This document shows, one piece after another, positions 1 to 7,314 of a stretch of DNA of 33,608 bases (within the stretch, counting starts at the first letter, position 1; each line of letters opens with the position of its first letter). Source of the stretch: Paralactobacillus_A sp963926925 (lineage in GTDB: Bacteria; Bacillota; Bacilli; Lactobacillales; Lactobacillaceae). The position numbers were made by a program, and so were the translations under genes. Location: NCBI GenBank assembly GCA_963926925.1, contig CAWUZD010000036.1, positions 1 through 33,608 of the forward strand, read 5' to 3'. The notes below the pieces were generated by a model. That model was given only the letters and a program-made list of their open reading frames with translations. It was not told where the DNA came from and did not search any database.

Positions 1-2
1 AA

Positions 3-86
3 TATAAAGTTAATGGTGTTATTAAGCAATTAAATGCCACTGATGATTTTTATGAAATGGGTAAATGTGTTTTTAGTATTAAATAA
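3..86 (+). CDS. 3' end of an unidentified gene (partial)
   Basis: An open frame enters from the left edge and stops with TAA at 84-86. It encodes about 27 residues ending GKCVFSIK. Codon use resembles the rest of the window and no other frame fits better, so this is probably the C-terminus of a gene that begins outside the window. The fragment is too short to assign to a family, and it could be a chance open stretch. Confidence 0.4.
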   Translation, partial: YKVNGVIKQLNATDDFYEMGKCVFSIK

Positions 87-163
87 AACTTGAATTTCAA
101 AGTGTTCTAAAATTATTAAATAAAATTTAGTAATTTTAGAATACTTTTTTTATTATAATTTGT

Positions 164-192
164 TTGTACTATGTTTATACGTAGTATATACT
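164..192 (+). promoter_or_regulatory. Likely mazEF promoter with palindrome at -10
   Basis: TTGTAC (164-169) and TATACT (187-192) are separated by 17 nt, 38 nt before the mazE start. The -10 region overlaps the perfect palindrome GTATATAC (184-191), and a TACTA/TAGTA inverted pair flanks it at about 168-187. MazE-type antitoxins usually repress their own operon by binding palindromes at the promoter, so this is a plausible operator. That role is inferred. Confidence 0.5.
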
Positions 193-229
193 TATAATAA
201 ATCAAATGAATAAAGGAGTAGAACATAAT

Positions 230-496
230 ATGAAACTGTCAATTACTAAATGGGGAAATTCACAAGGTATTAGGATACCAAAGCAAATATTAAAAGAAGC
301 AAATATTAGCGCTGTAGATGGTACATCTATTGATGTTGAAGTTAAAAACAATGAAATTATTATTAAGAAACCAGAAAGTGATTTTGCAAAATTATTTGAT
401 AATTTTGATTTAAAAAAATATTATCAAGAAAATCCAGTTAAAGGAAATCGTGAAATTAATTGGGGAGAATCTGTTGGTGATGAATATCAATGGTAA
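230..496 (+). CDS. mazE: MazE-type antitoxin (AbrB-like DNA-binding fold)
   Basis: An 88-residue protein. The N-terminus reads MKLSITKWGNSQGIRIPK, the classic swapped-hairpin SpoVT/AbrB signature of MazE antitoxins (KWGNS-G-RIPK). The acidic C-terminus, with WGESVGDEYQW, matches the MazF-binding tail of the family. The start at 230 is chosen because AAGGAG lies at 214-219 and the family begins here; an upstream in-frame ATG at 206 would add eight unrelated residues and precede the ribosome site. It is expected to neutralise the toxin encoded 28 nt downstream and to repress the shared promoter. The gene is strongly AT-rich, which may indicate acquisition, as is common for these modules. Confidence 0.9.
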   Translation: MKLSITKWGNSQGIRIPKQILKEANISAVDGTSIDVEVKNNEIIIKKPESDFAKLFDNFDLKKYYQENPVKGNREINWGESVGDEYQW

Positions 497-524
497 TATT
501 TTTTGAAAAAATGGGGTTAATAAA

Positions 525-851
525 ATGTTTGTTAAGCAAGGTTCAATTTTAATAGTTGATTTAAATCCAGTAAAGGGTCATGAAGAGGGCAAAAGACGAC
601 CAGTATTAGTTGTTTCTAATAATGATTTTAATCGAATAACTAGAGATTTAGTTAAAATAGTACCAATTAGTTCAACTAAAAATATTTTTCCTTTACATGT
701 TCCACTACCGAATAGTATGAAAACCAAGGGGCAAGTATTAACACAACATGAACGAACTATTGATCTTAATGCCCGTAATTATCGTTACGTTGAACAATGT
801 CCTTCTGATACTTTAAATCAAATTATTAAAATTCTTAAAACAATGTATTAA
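525..851 (+). CDS. mazF: MazF/PemK-family endoribonuclease toxin
   Basis: A 108-residue toxin of the MazF/PemK family, which cleave single-stranded RNA at short sequence motifs. The N-terminus contains QGSILIVDLNPVKGHEEGK, followed by RRPVLVVSN, the family hallmark carrying the catalytic-site Arg. VPISST supplies the Ser/Thr region, and GQVLTQHERTIDL is the second conserved block. Length is normal and no lesion is visible. It follows mazE by 28 nt with a GGGG-rich ribosome site, and a strong terminator follows the pair. Its cleavage specificity cannot be read from the sequence. Confidence 0.9.
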   Translation: MFVKQGSILIVDLNPVKGHEEGKRRPVLVVSNNDFNRITRDLVKIVPISSTKNIFPLHVPLPNSMKTKGQVLTQHERTIDLNARNYRYVEQCPSDTLNQIIKILKTMY

Positions 852-911
852 ATTGAAAAATAAGATGTGAATATTAAGAATGATCAAGTATTATTTTTAT
901 AATTATAAGTG

Positions 912-939
912 AGTAATGCATTAATGCATTACTTTTTTT
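912..939 (+). terminator. Terminator after mazEF
   Basis: A perfect 22-nt palindrome (AGTAATGCATTAATGCATTACT, key arms AGTAATGCA and TGCATTACT with a TTAA loop) runs into seven T residues. It closes the mazEF unit. Confidence 0.8.
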
Positions 940-1016
940 ATGCATACTTATTAATCTTGTTTTCGAATTGAAGCGCAGATGAATTAATAATACCGAAAAA
1001 TTAATTATTTGGCAAT

Positions 1017-1045
1017 TTGATAAATTATACATAATCATGTATATT
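1017..1045 (+). promoter_or_regulatory. dtpT promoter
   Basis: TTGATA (1017-1022) and TATATT (1040-1045) have a 17-nt spacer. They lie 40 nt upstream of the dtpT start, which has the ribosome site GAGGTGATGAG. This is a good sigma-A type match. Confidence 0.6.
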
Positions 1046-1085
1046 TAACAAAACCAAATACAAATAAAAATTTTGAGGTGATGAG

Positions 1086-2547
1086 ATGCCTAAACCCAAA
1101 ACGTTTTTAGGACAGCCGCGTGGTTTAGCAACGTTATTCTTCACAGAAATGTGGGAACGATTTAGTTACTATGGTATGCGGGCAATTTTATTATTCTACA
1201 TGTATTTCTCTGTTACTGATGGTGGCTTAGGTTTTGACCAAGCAACAGCCGCATCAATTATGTCGATTTATGGCTCATTGGTGTATTTGGCGAGTGTACT
1301 TGGTGGTTTTGTAAGTGATCGGATTTTAGGAAGCCAACGGACGGTATTAATTGGTGGCATTCTAATTATGATTGGTCACATTGTTTTAGCAACGCCATTC
1401 GGTAGTTGGGCGCTATTTATTTCTATTGCTTTAATTACTTTGGGAACTGGTTTACTTAAACCAAATGTTTCTGAAATGGTTGGTGACTTGTATGCGCCTA
1501 ACGACCCACGACGTGATTCTGGATTTAATATTTTTGTATTTGGAATTAATGTGGGCGCGTTTATCGCACCGTTAGTAGTTGGCTATTTGGGTCAAAAAGT
1601 TAACTTCCACTTAGGTTTTTTCATTAGCAGCGGTAGGGATGTTAATTGGTTTAGTTCAATATATTATTGATGGTAAAAGATATTTTTCACCACATAGTTT
1701 TAAACCACAAGATCCATTAACACCAGCTGAATTACGCCAGTTACTTAAAAAGGTAATTATTGGTGTCATTATTGCGGTTATCGTTATTAGCGGTGCCTTT
1801 TTGTTAAAGGTATTAAATATTAATAACATCATTACAATCCTAACAATTATTGCTGTGGCTATTCCGGTATATTACTTTGTTGTTATGTTACGGAGTAAGA
1901 AAACTTCAGCTGTTGAACGTTCACGCGTGCGTGCTTATATTCCCCTCTTTATTGCAGCAATTCTCTTTTGGTCAATTGAAGAACAAGGCTCAGTTGTTTT
2001 AGCATTATTTGCTGAAGATCAAGTGCGGTTATCATTGTTTGGCCATTCTTTTCCAGCTAGTTGGTTCCAAAGTATGAATCCATTGTTTATTATGCTTTAT
2101 ACACCATTCTTTGCTTACTTATGGTACAAATGGGGTAAGAAGCAACCATCTTCACCAACGAAATTCTCATTTGGCTTATTCTTTGCGGGTATTTCGTTCT
2201 TATGGATGATGTTACCAGGAATGTTATTTGGAACAAATAATAAGGTTAGTCCATTATGGTTAATTGCTAGTTGGGGTCTAGTTATTATTGGCGAAATGTT
2301 AATTTCACCAATTGGATTGTCAGTCACAACTAAACTAGCACCACGGGCCTTTCATTCCCAAATGATGAGCATGTGGTTCTTAAGTGATGCAGTAGCGCAA
2401 GCGCTAAATGCACAAATTGTCAAACTATACTCACGCGGAACTGAAATTCAATATTTTGGGACAGTGGGCTTAATGACAATTATCTTTGGATGTTTGTTAT
2501 TAGTACTAGTACCACATATTAAGAAATTAATGGATGGCATTAATTAA
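1086..2547 (+). pseudogene. dtpT: Di-/tripeptide:proton symporter DtpT, frameshifted
   Basis: A POT/PTR2-family peptide transporter split by a frameshift. The first frame (1086-1670) has FFTEMWERFSYYGMRAIL, containing the ExxER proton-coupling motif, and LGTGLLKPNVSEMVGDLY, the PTR2 signature. The reading then fails after FHLGF. The second frame, entered at about 1622, resumes with SLAAVGMLIGLVQYI and continues through the remaining membrane helices to 2547. The full span is 1,462 nt, one more than a multiple of three, and joins to about 486 residues, normal for the family. The extra base sits in a run of six T (1616-1621), where five would restore the frame. The gene has its own promoter and terminator. 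As read, the protein would stop after roughly 190 residues and be inactive. The change could also be an assembly error or a reversible slip. Confidence 0.88.
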
Positions 2548-2558
2548 TCAAACTAATT

Positions 2559-2592
2559 AACCAGGTTGATGTAAGACATTGACCTGGTTTTT
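2559..2592 (+). terminator. Terminator after dtpT
   Basis: AACCAGGT (2559-2566) pairs with ACCTGGTT (2582-2589), with further partial pairing inside, followed by a T run. It lies just past the dtpT stop. Confidence 0.75.
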
Positions 2593-2620
2593 GTGATTGA
2601 ACAAATTAATAAATTACCAT

Positions 2621-2686
2621 ATTATTTAATTAAATTAAGTTTTTAAAGGAAGAATTATTTAATTAAATTAAGTTTTTAAAGGAAGA
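2621..2686 (+). repeat. Perfect 33-bp tandem duplication carrying a ribosome site
   Basis: The 33-nt unit at 2621-2653 is repeated without mismatch at 2654-2686. Each copy ends with AAAGGAAGA, a Shine-Dalgarno-like sequence. Only the second copy is at normal distance from the ATG at 2691. The duplicated DNA is otherwise A/T only and lies immediately upstream of the unknown gene. Confidence 0.95.
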
Positions 2687-2690
2687 TATT

Positions 2691-3308
2691 ATGTATTACA
2701 AATTAGCAATTAAACAAATGAATGTAAAACCAATTGGTGGTATTCCATTTTATGGTTTTACTAAACTTGAACAGCTGCTAACGGCATTACAACAACGTGC
2801 GGACGCAATTGATTTGGAACAATGGGTAATGCAGGGAATGATTTTGAACGTTGCCGGTAGTCGTGATGATGATACTGACTGGAATATTAGTTTAGAAATT
2901 AAACGTTTTGATGATTTTATGCCTGCCCAATATGTCGCCATTGCTTTTTACGATGCTAATGATAATTATAAAAATGAGTATGATTTTACTTTGCAATATG
3001 AAGATGATGTGCAACAAGCGGTTGATGTTATTAACCGAGCATTTGCTAACAAGTTACCAGTATGGGTAATTCCTTACGAAGCCGGTAACAGTCAACATAA
3101 TATTTGTAATGAATTAACTAATCATATTAAGAAGAATAATGATTTGCGTATTATGCTTAGTCCGGATGATAAGCAATACCAGGCACATGTTACTGCTGAA
3201 AAACAAGTTTTTGCTGCATTAAACCAACGTTATAATGCTAATCATTATCAAATTGCGAATGGTTATTTTGATGATACTCCTGGTAATTTTGCTTTTTATC
3301 AAAAATAA
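2691..3308 (+). CDS. Uncharacterised 205-residue cytoplasmic protein
   Basis: I do not recognise this family. The frame begins at an ATG with AAAGGAAG at 2678-2685, and codon use matches the neighbours. The product has no signal peptide or membrane segment. It starts MYYKLAIKQMNVKPIGGIPF and is rich in Asp, Asn and aromatic residues, with a mixed alpha/beta look and no obvious catalytic motif. Acidic runs such as RDDDTDW and YEDDVQQ stand out. It is preceded by the dtpT terminator and a 33-bp tandem duplication and is followed by trmK after 65 nt, so it appears to be a single-gene unit. It could be a lineage-specific protein; no function is proposed. Confidence 0.75.
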   Translation: MYYKLAIKQMNVKPIGGIPFYGFTKLEQLLTALQQRADAIDLEQWVMQGMILNVAGSRDDDTDWNISLEIKRFDDFMPAQYVAIAFYDANDNYKNEYDFTLQYEDDVQQAVDVINRAFANKLPVWVIPYEAGNSQHNICNELTNHIKKNNDLRIMLSPDDKQYQAHVTAEKQVFAALNQRYNANHYQIANGYFDDTPGNFAFYQK

Positions 3309-3336
3309 TATGTTAAACGTTTTCTTAAAAATAAAG

Positions 3337-3342
3337 TATAAT
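3337..3342 (+). promoter_or_regulatory. Probable -10 box for trmK
   Basis: A consensus TATAAT lies 32 nt before the trmK start, but the -35 region (TTAAAC at 3313-3318) is weak. Because the box overlaps the earliest in-frame ATG at 3341, the later ATG at 3374 is the better start. Confidence 0.4.
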
Positions 3343-3373
3343 GAATGTAGCATTATTGAGAACGGAGAAAGTA

Positions 3374-4066
3374 ATGAATAATTTGCATTTGTCACAGCGT
3401 TTGCAAACTGTTGCTGATTTTGTACCTGCACATGCGCGTTTAGCTGATATTGGTTCTGATCATGCTTACTTACCAATTTATTTAGCCCAACAACATCGCA
3501 TTGATTATGGTGTTGCTGGTGAAGTTGTTCAAGGACCTTACCAATTATCCGTTGATCACGTTCATCAATATGGTCTTGAACAAGTTATTAAAGTACGGTT
3601 GGCAGATGGCTTACAAGCAATTCAACCAACTGATGATATTAATACCATTACCATTGCTGGGATGGGTGGCACCTTAATTAGTAATATTTTAACAGCTGGT
3701 GCTGACCATTTGCGTGGTAATGAGCGGTTGATTCTAGAACCGAATGTTAGTGGCTATTTAGTTCGGCAGTGGTTAGCTGATCATCATTATCAAATTACAC
3801 ATGAAGTGATTTTGGCTGAAGATAAACATGTTTATGAGGTAATTGTTGGCGATCCAGCTACGACACCAGTTGCATATTCGCAATTGGATATTATGTTTGG
3901 TCCGTTCTTACGGCGTGAACATAATGCCGCATTTGTGCAAAAGTGGCAAGATGAACTTGCTAAGCAACGTTATATTCTTGCTAATTTGCAAAAAGCACAA
4001 CACGCGACAACGCGTCTTAATCAAGTTAAGCAACAAATTAAATTAATTCAGGAGGTATTAAATTAA
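3374..4066 (+). CDS. trmK: tRNA (adenine22-N1)-methyltransferase TrmK
   Basis: A 230-residue SAM-dependent methyltransferase of the TrmK/YqfN family, which makes m1A at position 22 of some bacterial tRNAs. LADIGSDHAYLPIYL (residues about 23-37) is the SAM-binding motif I with the family's extra GSDHAYLP. ITIAGMGGTLI (about 92-102) is motif IV, and LEPNVSGYLVRQWL follows. The C-terminal half is a helical, coiled-coil-like tail, as in the family. The start at 3374 has GGAGAAAG just upstream; an ATG at 3341 would add eleven residues but has no ribosome site. The stop codon overlaps the next ATG by one base (TAATG), the usual trmK-NIF3 pairing in Bacillota. Confidence 0.9.
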   Translation: MNNLHLSQRLQTVADFVPAHARLADIGSDHAYLPIYLAQQHRIDYGVAGEVVQGPYQLSVDHVHQYGLEQVIKVRLADGLQAIQPTDDINTITIAGMGGTLISNILTAGADHLRGNERLILEPNVSGYLVRQWLADHHYQITHEVILAEDKHVYEVIVGDPATTPVAYSQLDIMFGPFLRREHNAAFVQKWQDELAKQRYILANLQKAQHATTRLNQVKQQIKLIQEVLN

Positions 4067-4878
4067 TGAGTGTTATTGCCCAAGATATTATTGATCATAT
4101 TACAAACTTTGCACCACTTAGTTTAAAGATGGCACATGATCCAACTGGTTTCCAAATTGGTTCACATAATAAGGAAGTATCACGTGTCTTAGTAACTTTG
4201 GATGTGCGTCCTGAAGTTGTTAAGGAAGCTATCGATAATAATATTGACTTTATCTTTTCACACCATCCAGTAATGTTCCACCAAGCACGGAACTTGGATT
4301 TATCTGATCCACAAAACCAAATGTATGCTGATATTTTGAAGCATGATATGACTGTTTATGCTGCTCATACTAACTTGGATGTTGCTAACCCAGGGATGAA
4401 TGACTGGTTAGCTGAAGCTATGCATTTGAACAATGTTAAACCATTTGGTGCCATTGCCCATGATGATGGTACAACTGACCCTGTTGGTCGAATTGGTGAA
4501 TTAGCTCAACCAATGAGTGTGATGGACTTTGCTAAACAAGTTCGTAAGGAATTTAACTTAACAGGTTTACGGTTAGTATCACATGAACCAAACAAGATGA
4601 TTACTAAAGTTGCACTTGTTGGTGGTGATGGTGGTAAATTCTTCAAGCAAGCAATTGCTGCTGGTGCTGAAGTTTATGTTACTGGTGATGTTTATTACCA
4701 CACTGGCCATGATATGTTAGCATATGGCTTATCAGTAGTTGATCCAGGTCACCACGTTGAAGCTATTATGGTACCAAAGATGGCTGAACAAATTAAGAAA
4801 TGGTCTGATGATCATAATTGGGGATTGACAGTATTACAATCCAAACCAAATACTGATCCATTCACATTTGTTTTCTAA
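4066..4878 (+). CDS. NIF3/DUF34 family metal-binding protein (YqfO-like)
   Basis: A 270-residue NIF3/DUF34 protein, often labelled 'GTP cyclohydrolase 1 type 2', although the cellular role of the family is unsettled. Metal-site motifs are visible: FIFSHHPVMF (two His), YAAHTNLDVA (His and Asp) and, near the C-terminus, VDPGHHVEA (His and Glu). GGDGGKFFKQAIAAGAEVYV is the conserved glycine-rich block. This is the short form without the inserted PII-like domain. Translation is coupled to trmK by a one-base overlap and a perfect AGGAGG at 4050-4055. A strong terminator follows, so trmK and this gene form a two-gene operon. Confidence 0.88.
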   Translation: MSVIAQDIIDHITNFAPLSLKMAHDPTGFQIGSHNKEVSRVLVTLDVRPEVVKEAIDNNIDFIFSHHPVMFHQARNLDLSDPQNQMYADILKHDMTVYAAHTNLDVANPGMNDWLAEAMHLNNVKPFGAIAHDDGTTDPVGRIGELAQPMSVMDFAKQVRKEFNLTGLRLVSHEPNKMITKVALVGGDGGKFFKQAIAAGAEVYVTGDVYYHTGHDMLAYGLSVVDPGHHVEAIMVPKMAEQIKKWSDDHNWGLTVLQSKPNTDPFTFVF

Positions 4879-4896
4879 TAAAAAACGAATTAAAGA

Positions 4897-4942
4897 TAAC
4901 AGGTTTGTTGGTTATTTTAGTAACTAACAAACCTGTTTTTTT
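4897..4942 (+). terminator. Terminator of the trmK operon
   Basis: A 17-bp stem (4898-4914 with 4921-4937, one G-U pair) with a TTTTAG loop is followed by a T run. It is among the strongest hairpins in the window. Confidence 0.9.
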
Positions 4943-4990
4943 ATATTCAAATTAGCTATGAAATCACTTTCATTTTTTTATGAAGACGAT

Positions 4991-4996
4991 TACAAT
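4991..4996 (+). promoter_or_regulatory. Candidate -10 box for pepT
   Basis: TACAAT lies 65 nt before the pepT start. The best -35 at 17-nt spacing (TTTCAT, 4968-4973) is poor, which would fit an activated or regulated promoter but may simply mean that I have the wrong site. Confidence 0.35.
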
Positions 4997-5005
4997 AAAT
5001 ATGTA

Positions 5006-5027
5006 GATATGAATAAACATTCATATC
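5006..5027 (+). promoter_or_regulatory. Perfect palindrome in the pepT leader (candidate operator)
   Basis: GATATGAAT (5006-5014) and ATTCATATC (5019-5027) form a perfect 9-bp inverted repeat around AAAC. It lies 9 nt after the putative -10 box and 34 nt before the pepT start. No T run follows, so it is not a terminator. Its position suits a repressor site; a leader hairpin is the alternative. Confidence 0.5.
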
Positions 5028-5061
5028 AAATCTAAGTTGTAGGGGAAAGAGGTATTTTATT

Positions 5062-6321
5062 ATGAGTGAATATCCAGAAGAATATCCAACATTAGTACCA
5101 AGATTCATCAAGTACGTTAAGATTAACACTCGTTCAAATCCTAACTCTGATACAGTTCCTTCTGATCCTAAAGAAGTGAAATTCTTGCATCAATTAGTTG
5201 ATGAATTGAAGGAAATTGGCTTAACAGATGCTGCTTATGATGAAGAGAGTGGCTACACAATGGCAACATTACCAAGTAATATTGACGAAGATGTACCAAC
5301 AATCGGTTTCTTAGCACATACTGATACCGCTGACTTTAATGCTGAAGGTGTAAACCCTCAAATTCATAAGGACTATGATGGTGAATCAACTATCAAACTT
5401 GACCCTGAAGGCAAGTATGTTCTTGATCCTAAATCATTCCCATTTATGAAGAATTACAAGGGTCAAACTTTAATTACAACTGATGGTAGTACTTTATTAG
5501 GTGCCGATGATAAATCAGGTGTTGCTGAAATTATGACAGCAATGGAATACTTAGTAAAGCATCCTGAAATTAAACATGGTCGTATCCGTGTTGGTTTCAG
5601 TCCTGATGAAGAAATTGGTACTGGTGCAAAGCACTTCAATGCTAAGAAGTTTGATGCTGACTTTGCATACACTGTTGATGGTGGTCCATTAGGCCAACTT
5701 GAATGGGAAACATTCAACGCTGCTGAATTGAACTTATACATCCAAGGTAAGGACGTTCACCCAAGTGATGCTAAAGGTATCATGGTTAACGCTAACGAAT
5801 TAGGTGTTAAATTCCAAATGTCATTACCACAAGATGAAGTTCCTGAAAAGACATCAGGTCGGCAAGGTTTCTACCACTTATTACAATTTGATGGTACTGT
5901 TGATCATGCTCATTTACAATACATCTTACGTGACTTTGAACGTGAGGGCTTAGAAAACCGTAAGAACTTAGTTAAGAAGATTGCTGATGACATGAATAAG
6001 GAATTAGGCATGAAACGGTTAGATGCTGAAGTTCATGATGAATACTACAACATGGCTGAAGTATTGAAGAACCATATGGACGTTGTTGATTTGGCTCGGG
6101 ATGCCATGACTGACTTAGGCATCAAAGTTGATGAAGCTCCAGTTCGTGGTGGTACTGATGGTTCAACAATTTCATTCATGGGCTTACCAACACCAAACTT
6201 ATTTGCTGGTCCAGAAAATATGCACGGCCGCTATGAATTTGTTTCTGAACAAACAATGTACAAAGCAGTTGATGTAATTCTCGAAATCAGTAAATTAAAT
6301 GTTGAACGCCACACTAAGTAA
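5062..6321 (+). CDS. pepT: Peptidase T (tripeptide aminopeptidase)
   Basis: A 419-residue M20B-family zinc aminopeptidase that removes the N-terminal residue from tripeptides in the cytoplasm, the last step of peptide use in lactic acid bacteria. The sites visible in order are IGFLAHTDTADF (metal His at about 86), TLLGADDKSGVAEIM (bridging Asp at about 149-150), FSPDEEIGTGAKHF (catalytic and metal Glu), YTVDGG, VHPSDAKGIMVNA, and near the end RGGTDGSTI and ENMHGRYEF with the last metal His. Length is normal and all motifs are present. The start has GAGG 8-12 nt upstream. Upstream lies a perfect palindrome that may control it; downstream is a bidirectional terminator. It would pair functionally with the broken peptide transporter gene at 1086. 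Confidence 0.96.
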   Translation: MSEYPEEYPTLVPRFIKYVKINTRSNPNSDTVPSDPKEVKFLHQLVDELKEIGLTDAAYDEESGYTMATLPSNIDEDVPTIGFLAHTDTADFNAEGVNPQIHKDYDGESTIKLDPEGKYVLDPKSFPFMKNYKGQTLITTDGSTLLGADDKSGVAEIMTAMEYLVKHPEIKHGRIRVGFSPDEEIGTGAKHFNAKKFDADFAYTVDGGPLGQLEWETFNAAELNLYIQGKDVHPSDAKGIMVNANELGVKFQMSLPQDEVPEKTSGRQGFYHLLQFDGTVDHAHLQYILRDFEREGLENRKNLVKKIADDMNKELGMKRLDAEVHDEYYNMAEVLKNHMDVVDLARDAMTDLGIKVDEAPVRGGTDGSTISFMGLPTPNLFAGPENMHGRYEFVSEQTMYKAVDVILEISKLNVERHTK

Positions 6322-6340
6322 TTAAATTACTGATGAAAAG

Positions 6341-6374
6341 AAAAAGCGGAGATTTTAAAAATCTCCGCTTTTTT
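6341..6374. terminator. Bidirectional terminator between pepT and the TauE-like gene
   Basis: A symmetrical hairpin, with GCGGAGAT (6346-6353) pairing with ATCTCCGC (6361-6368), is flanked by A and T runs. It therefore works on both strands and serves pepT (+) and the convergent minus-strand gene whose stop is at 6378. Confidence 0.9.
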
Positions 6375-6377
6375 GTT

Positions 6378-7145
6378 TTATAACAACGGCTTAATACCCA
6401 TGAATAACAAAATCAAAGCAATTAATGGCTTCATAAATTTCGAAAAGGCTTCCTTACGATTACCACCTAATTTATCCATAATAAAGGGTGCCAAGACCGC
6501 ACCACAGGCAGTGCCAATCATCATAAAGATAGCAGGTTGCCAAGCAATCGTCATAACGTGCCAATGTAAACCAATACCTAGCATTGTTGTCCAAATCCGC
6601 ACGTATGAAGATGTCGCCGCCGCACGGGCAATTGGTGCATCTAACAATAACATGCCGGCAACTAATGGACCACCACCAGACATGCCGGCAAGACCAATCA
6701 TAATCCCACTAATTACACTCGCAAAATAGGCAATAATGTGATCAATAATACGGCTACGATGTTGATGCTTTTCATGAAGATGTGGTGCTAACCATGCTTT
6801 ATACAAAATCGTAAGCGCTAGGGCAATTAGAATCACACTTACAATTATTTTGTAATATTTTTTATCAATATAAGGAATTGCCCAACTACCACCAATGGTA
6901 CCCAAAACCGCCCAAAAGATTAATTGGTTACCATGATGGAAATCAATTGCATGTTTTCGATAATAAAGATATGTTCCGATTAACAGAGCAGGAAGAGTAG
7001 TAACTAACGCTGTTGCTGCCGCTGTTTTATCAGCTAATTTAAAAATTGCTGTAAGACTACCAATATATAATGCTGCTCCCATTCCTAATGAAACAAGAAT
7101 AAAACCGATAACTAATCCACATAAAATTAATAATGCAATTTCCAT
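6378..7145 (-). CDS. TauE/SafE-family membrane permease
   Basis: A 255-residue membrane protein of the TauE/SafE (DUF81) family, which includes sulfite, sulfoacetate and organic-acid exporters. Substrates are rarely known. It shows about eight hydrophobic helices in two halves. The first half includes LVIGFILVSLGMGAALYIGS and the second has SGIMIGLAGMSGGGPLVAGM; this glycine-rich G-x-G-GG-P element is the family hallmark. A His-rich loop (APHLHEKHQHRS) separates the halves. The start has GGATGG upstream on the minus strand. It is the last gene of the minus-strand block, but a terminator lies between it and the permease gene, so it is probably transcribed alone. The substrate cannot be predicted. 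Confidence 0.82.
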   Translation of the reverse strand: MEIALLILCGLVIGFILVSLGMGAALYIGSLTAIFKLADKTAAATALVTTLPALLIGTYLYYRKHAIDFHHGNQLIFWAVLGTIGGSWAIPYIDKKYYKIIVSVILIALALTILYKAWLAPHLHEKHQHRSRIIDHIIAYFASVISGIMIGLAGMSGGGPLVAGMLLLDAPIARAAATSSYVRIWTTMLGIGLHWHVMTIAWQPAIFMMIGTACGAVLAPFIMDKLGGNRKEAFSKFMKPLIALILLFMGIKPLL

Positions 7146-7273
7146 TCATAATCCATCCTTAAAATCGCTTACTTATATTTAGTATAATTTAAAAATCTTG
7201 AAAATACTAAAATTTAATTATTTATTAAACAATATGGAATATGCACGTTCCTTTAAAAGAACAAATCACCAAA

Positions 7274-7304
7274 ACAAAAAAAGAAGAACAAAACATGTTC
7301 TCCT
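7274..7304 (-). terminator. Terminator after the amino acid permease
   Basis: Read on the minus strand, GGAGAACA and TGTTCTTC (one G-U pair) form a stem around TGTTT, followed by seven T. It begins about 11 nt after the permease stop. Confidence 0.7.
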
Positions 7305-7314
7305 TTTAAGAAAA

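Noticed and set aside
1611..1670. Programmed ribosomal frameshift in dtpT
   Set aside because: The needed shift is +1, the T6 tract is short, no stop-driven slippery context such as CTT-TGA is present, and the family does not use recoding.
6373..6729. Plus-strand open frame of 118 codons opposite the TauE-like gene
   Set aside because: It lies antisense to a well-supported membrane protein gene, begins inside the terminator, and its product has no recognisable motif.
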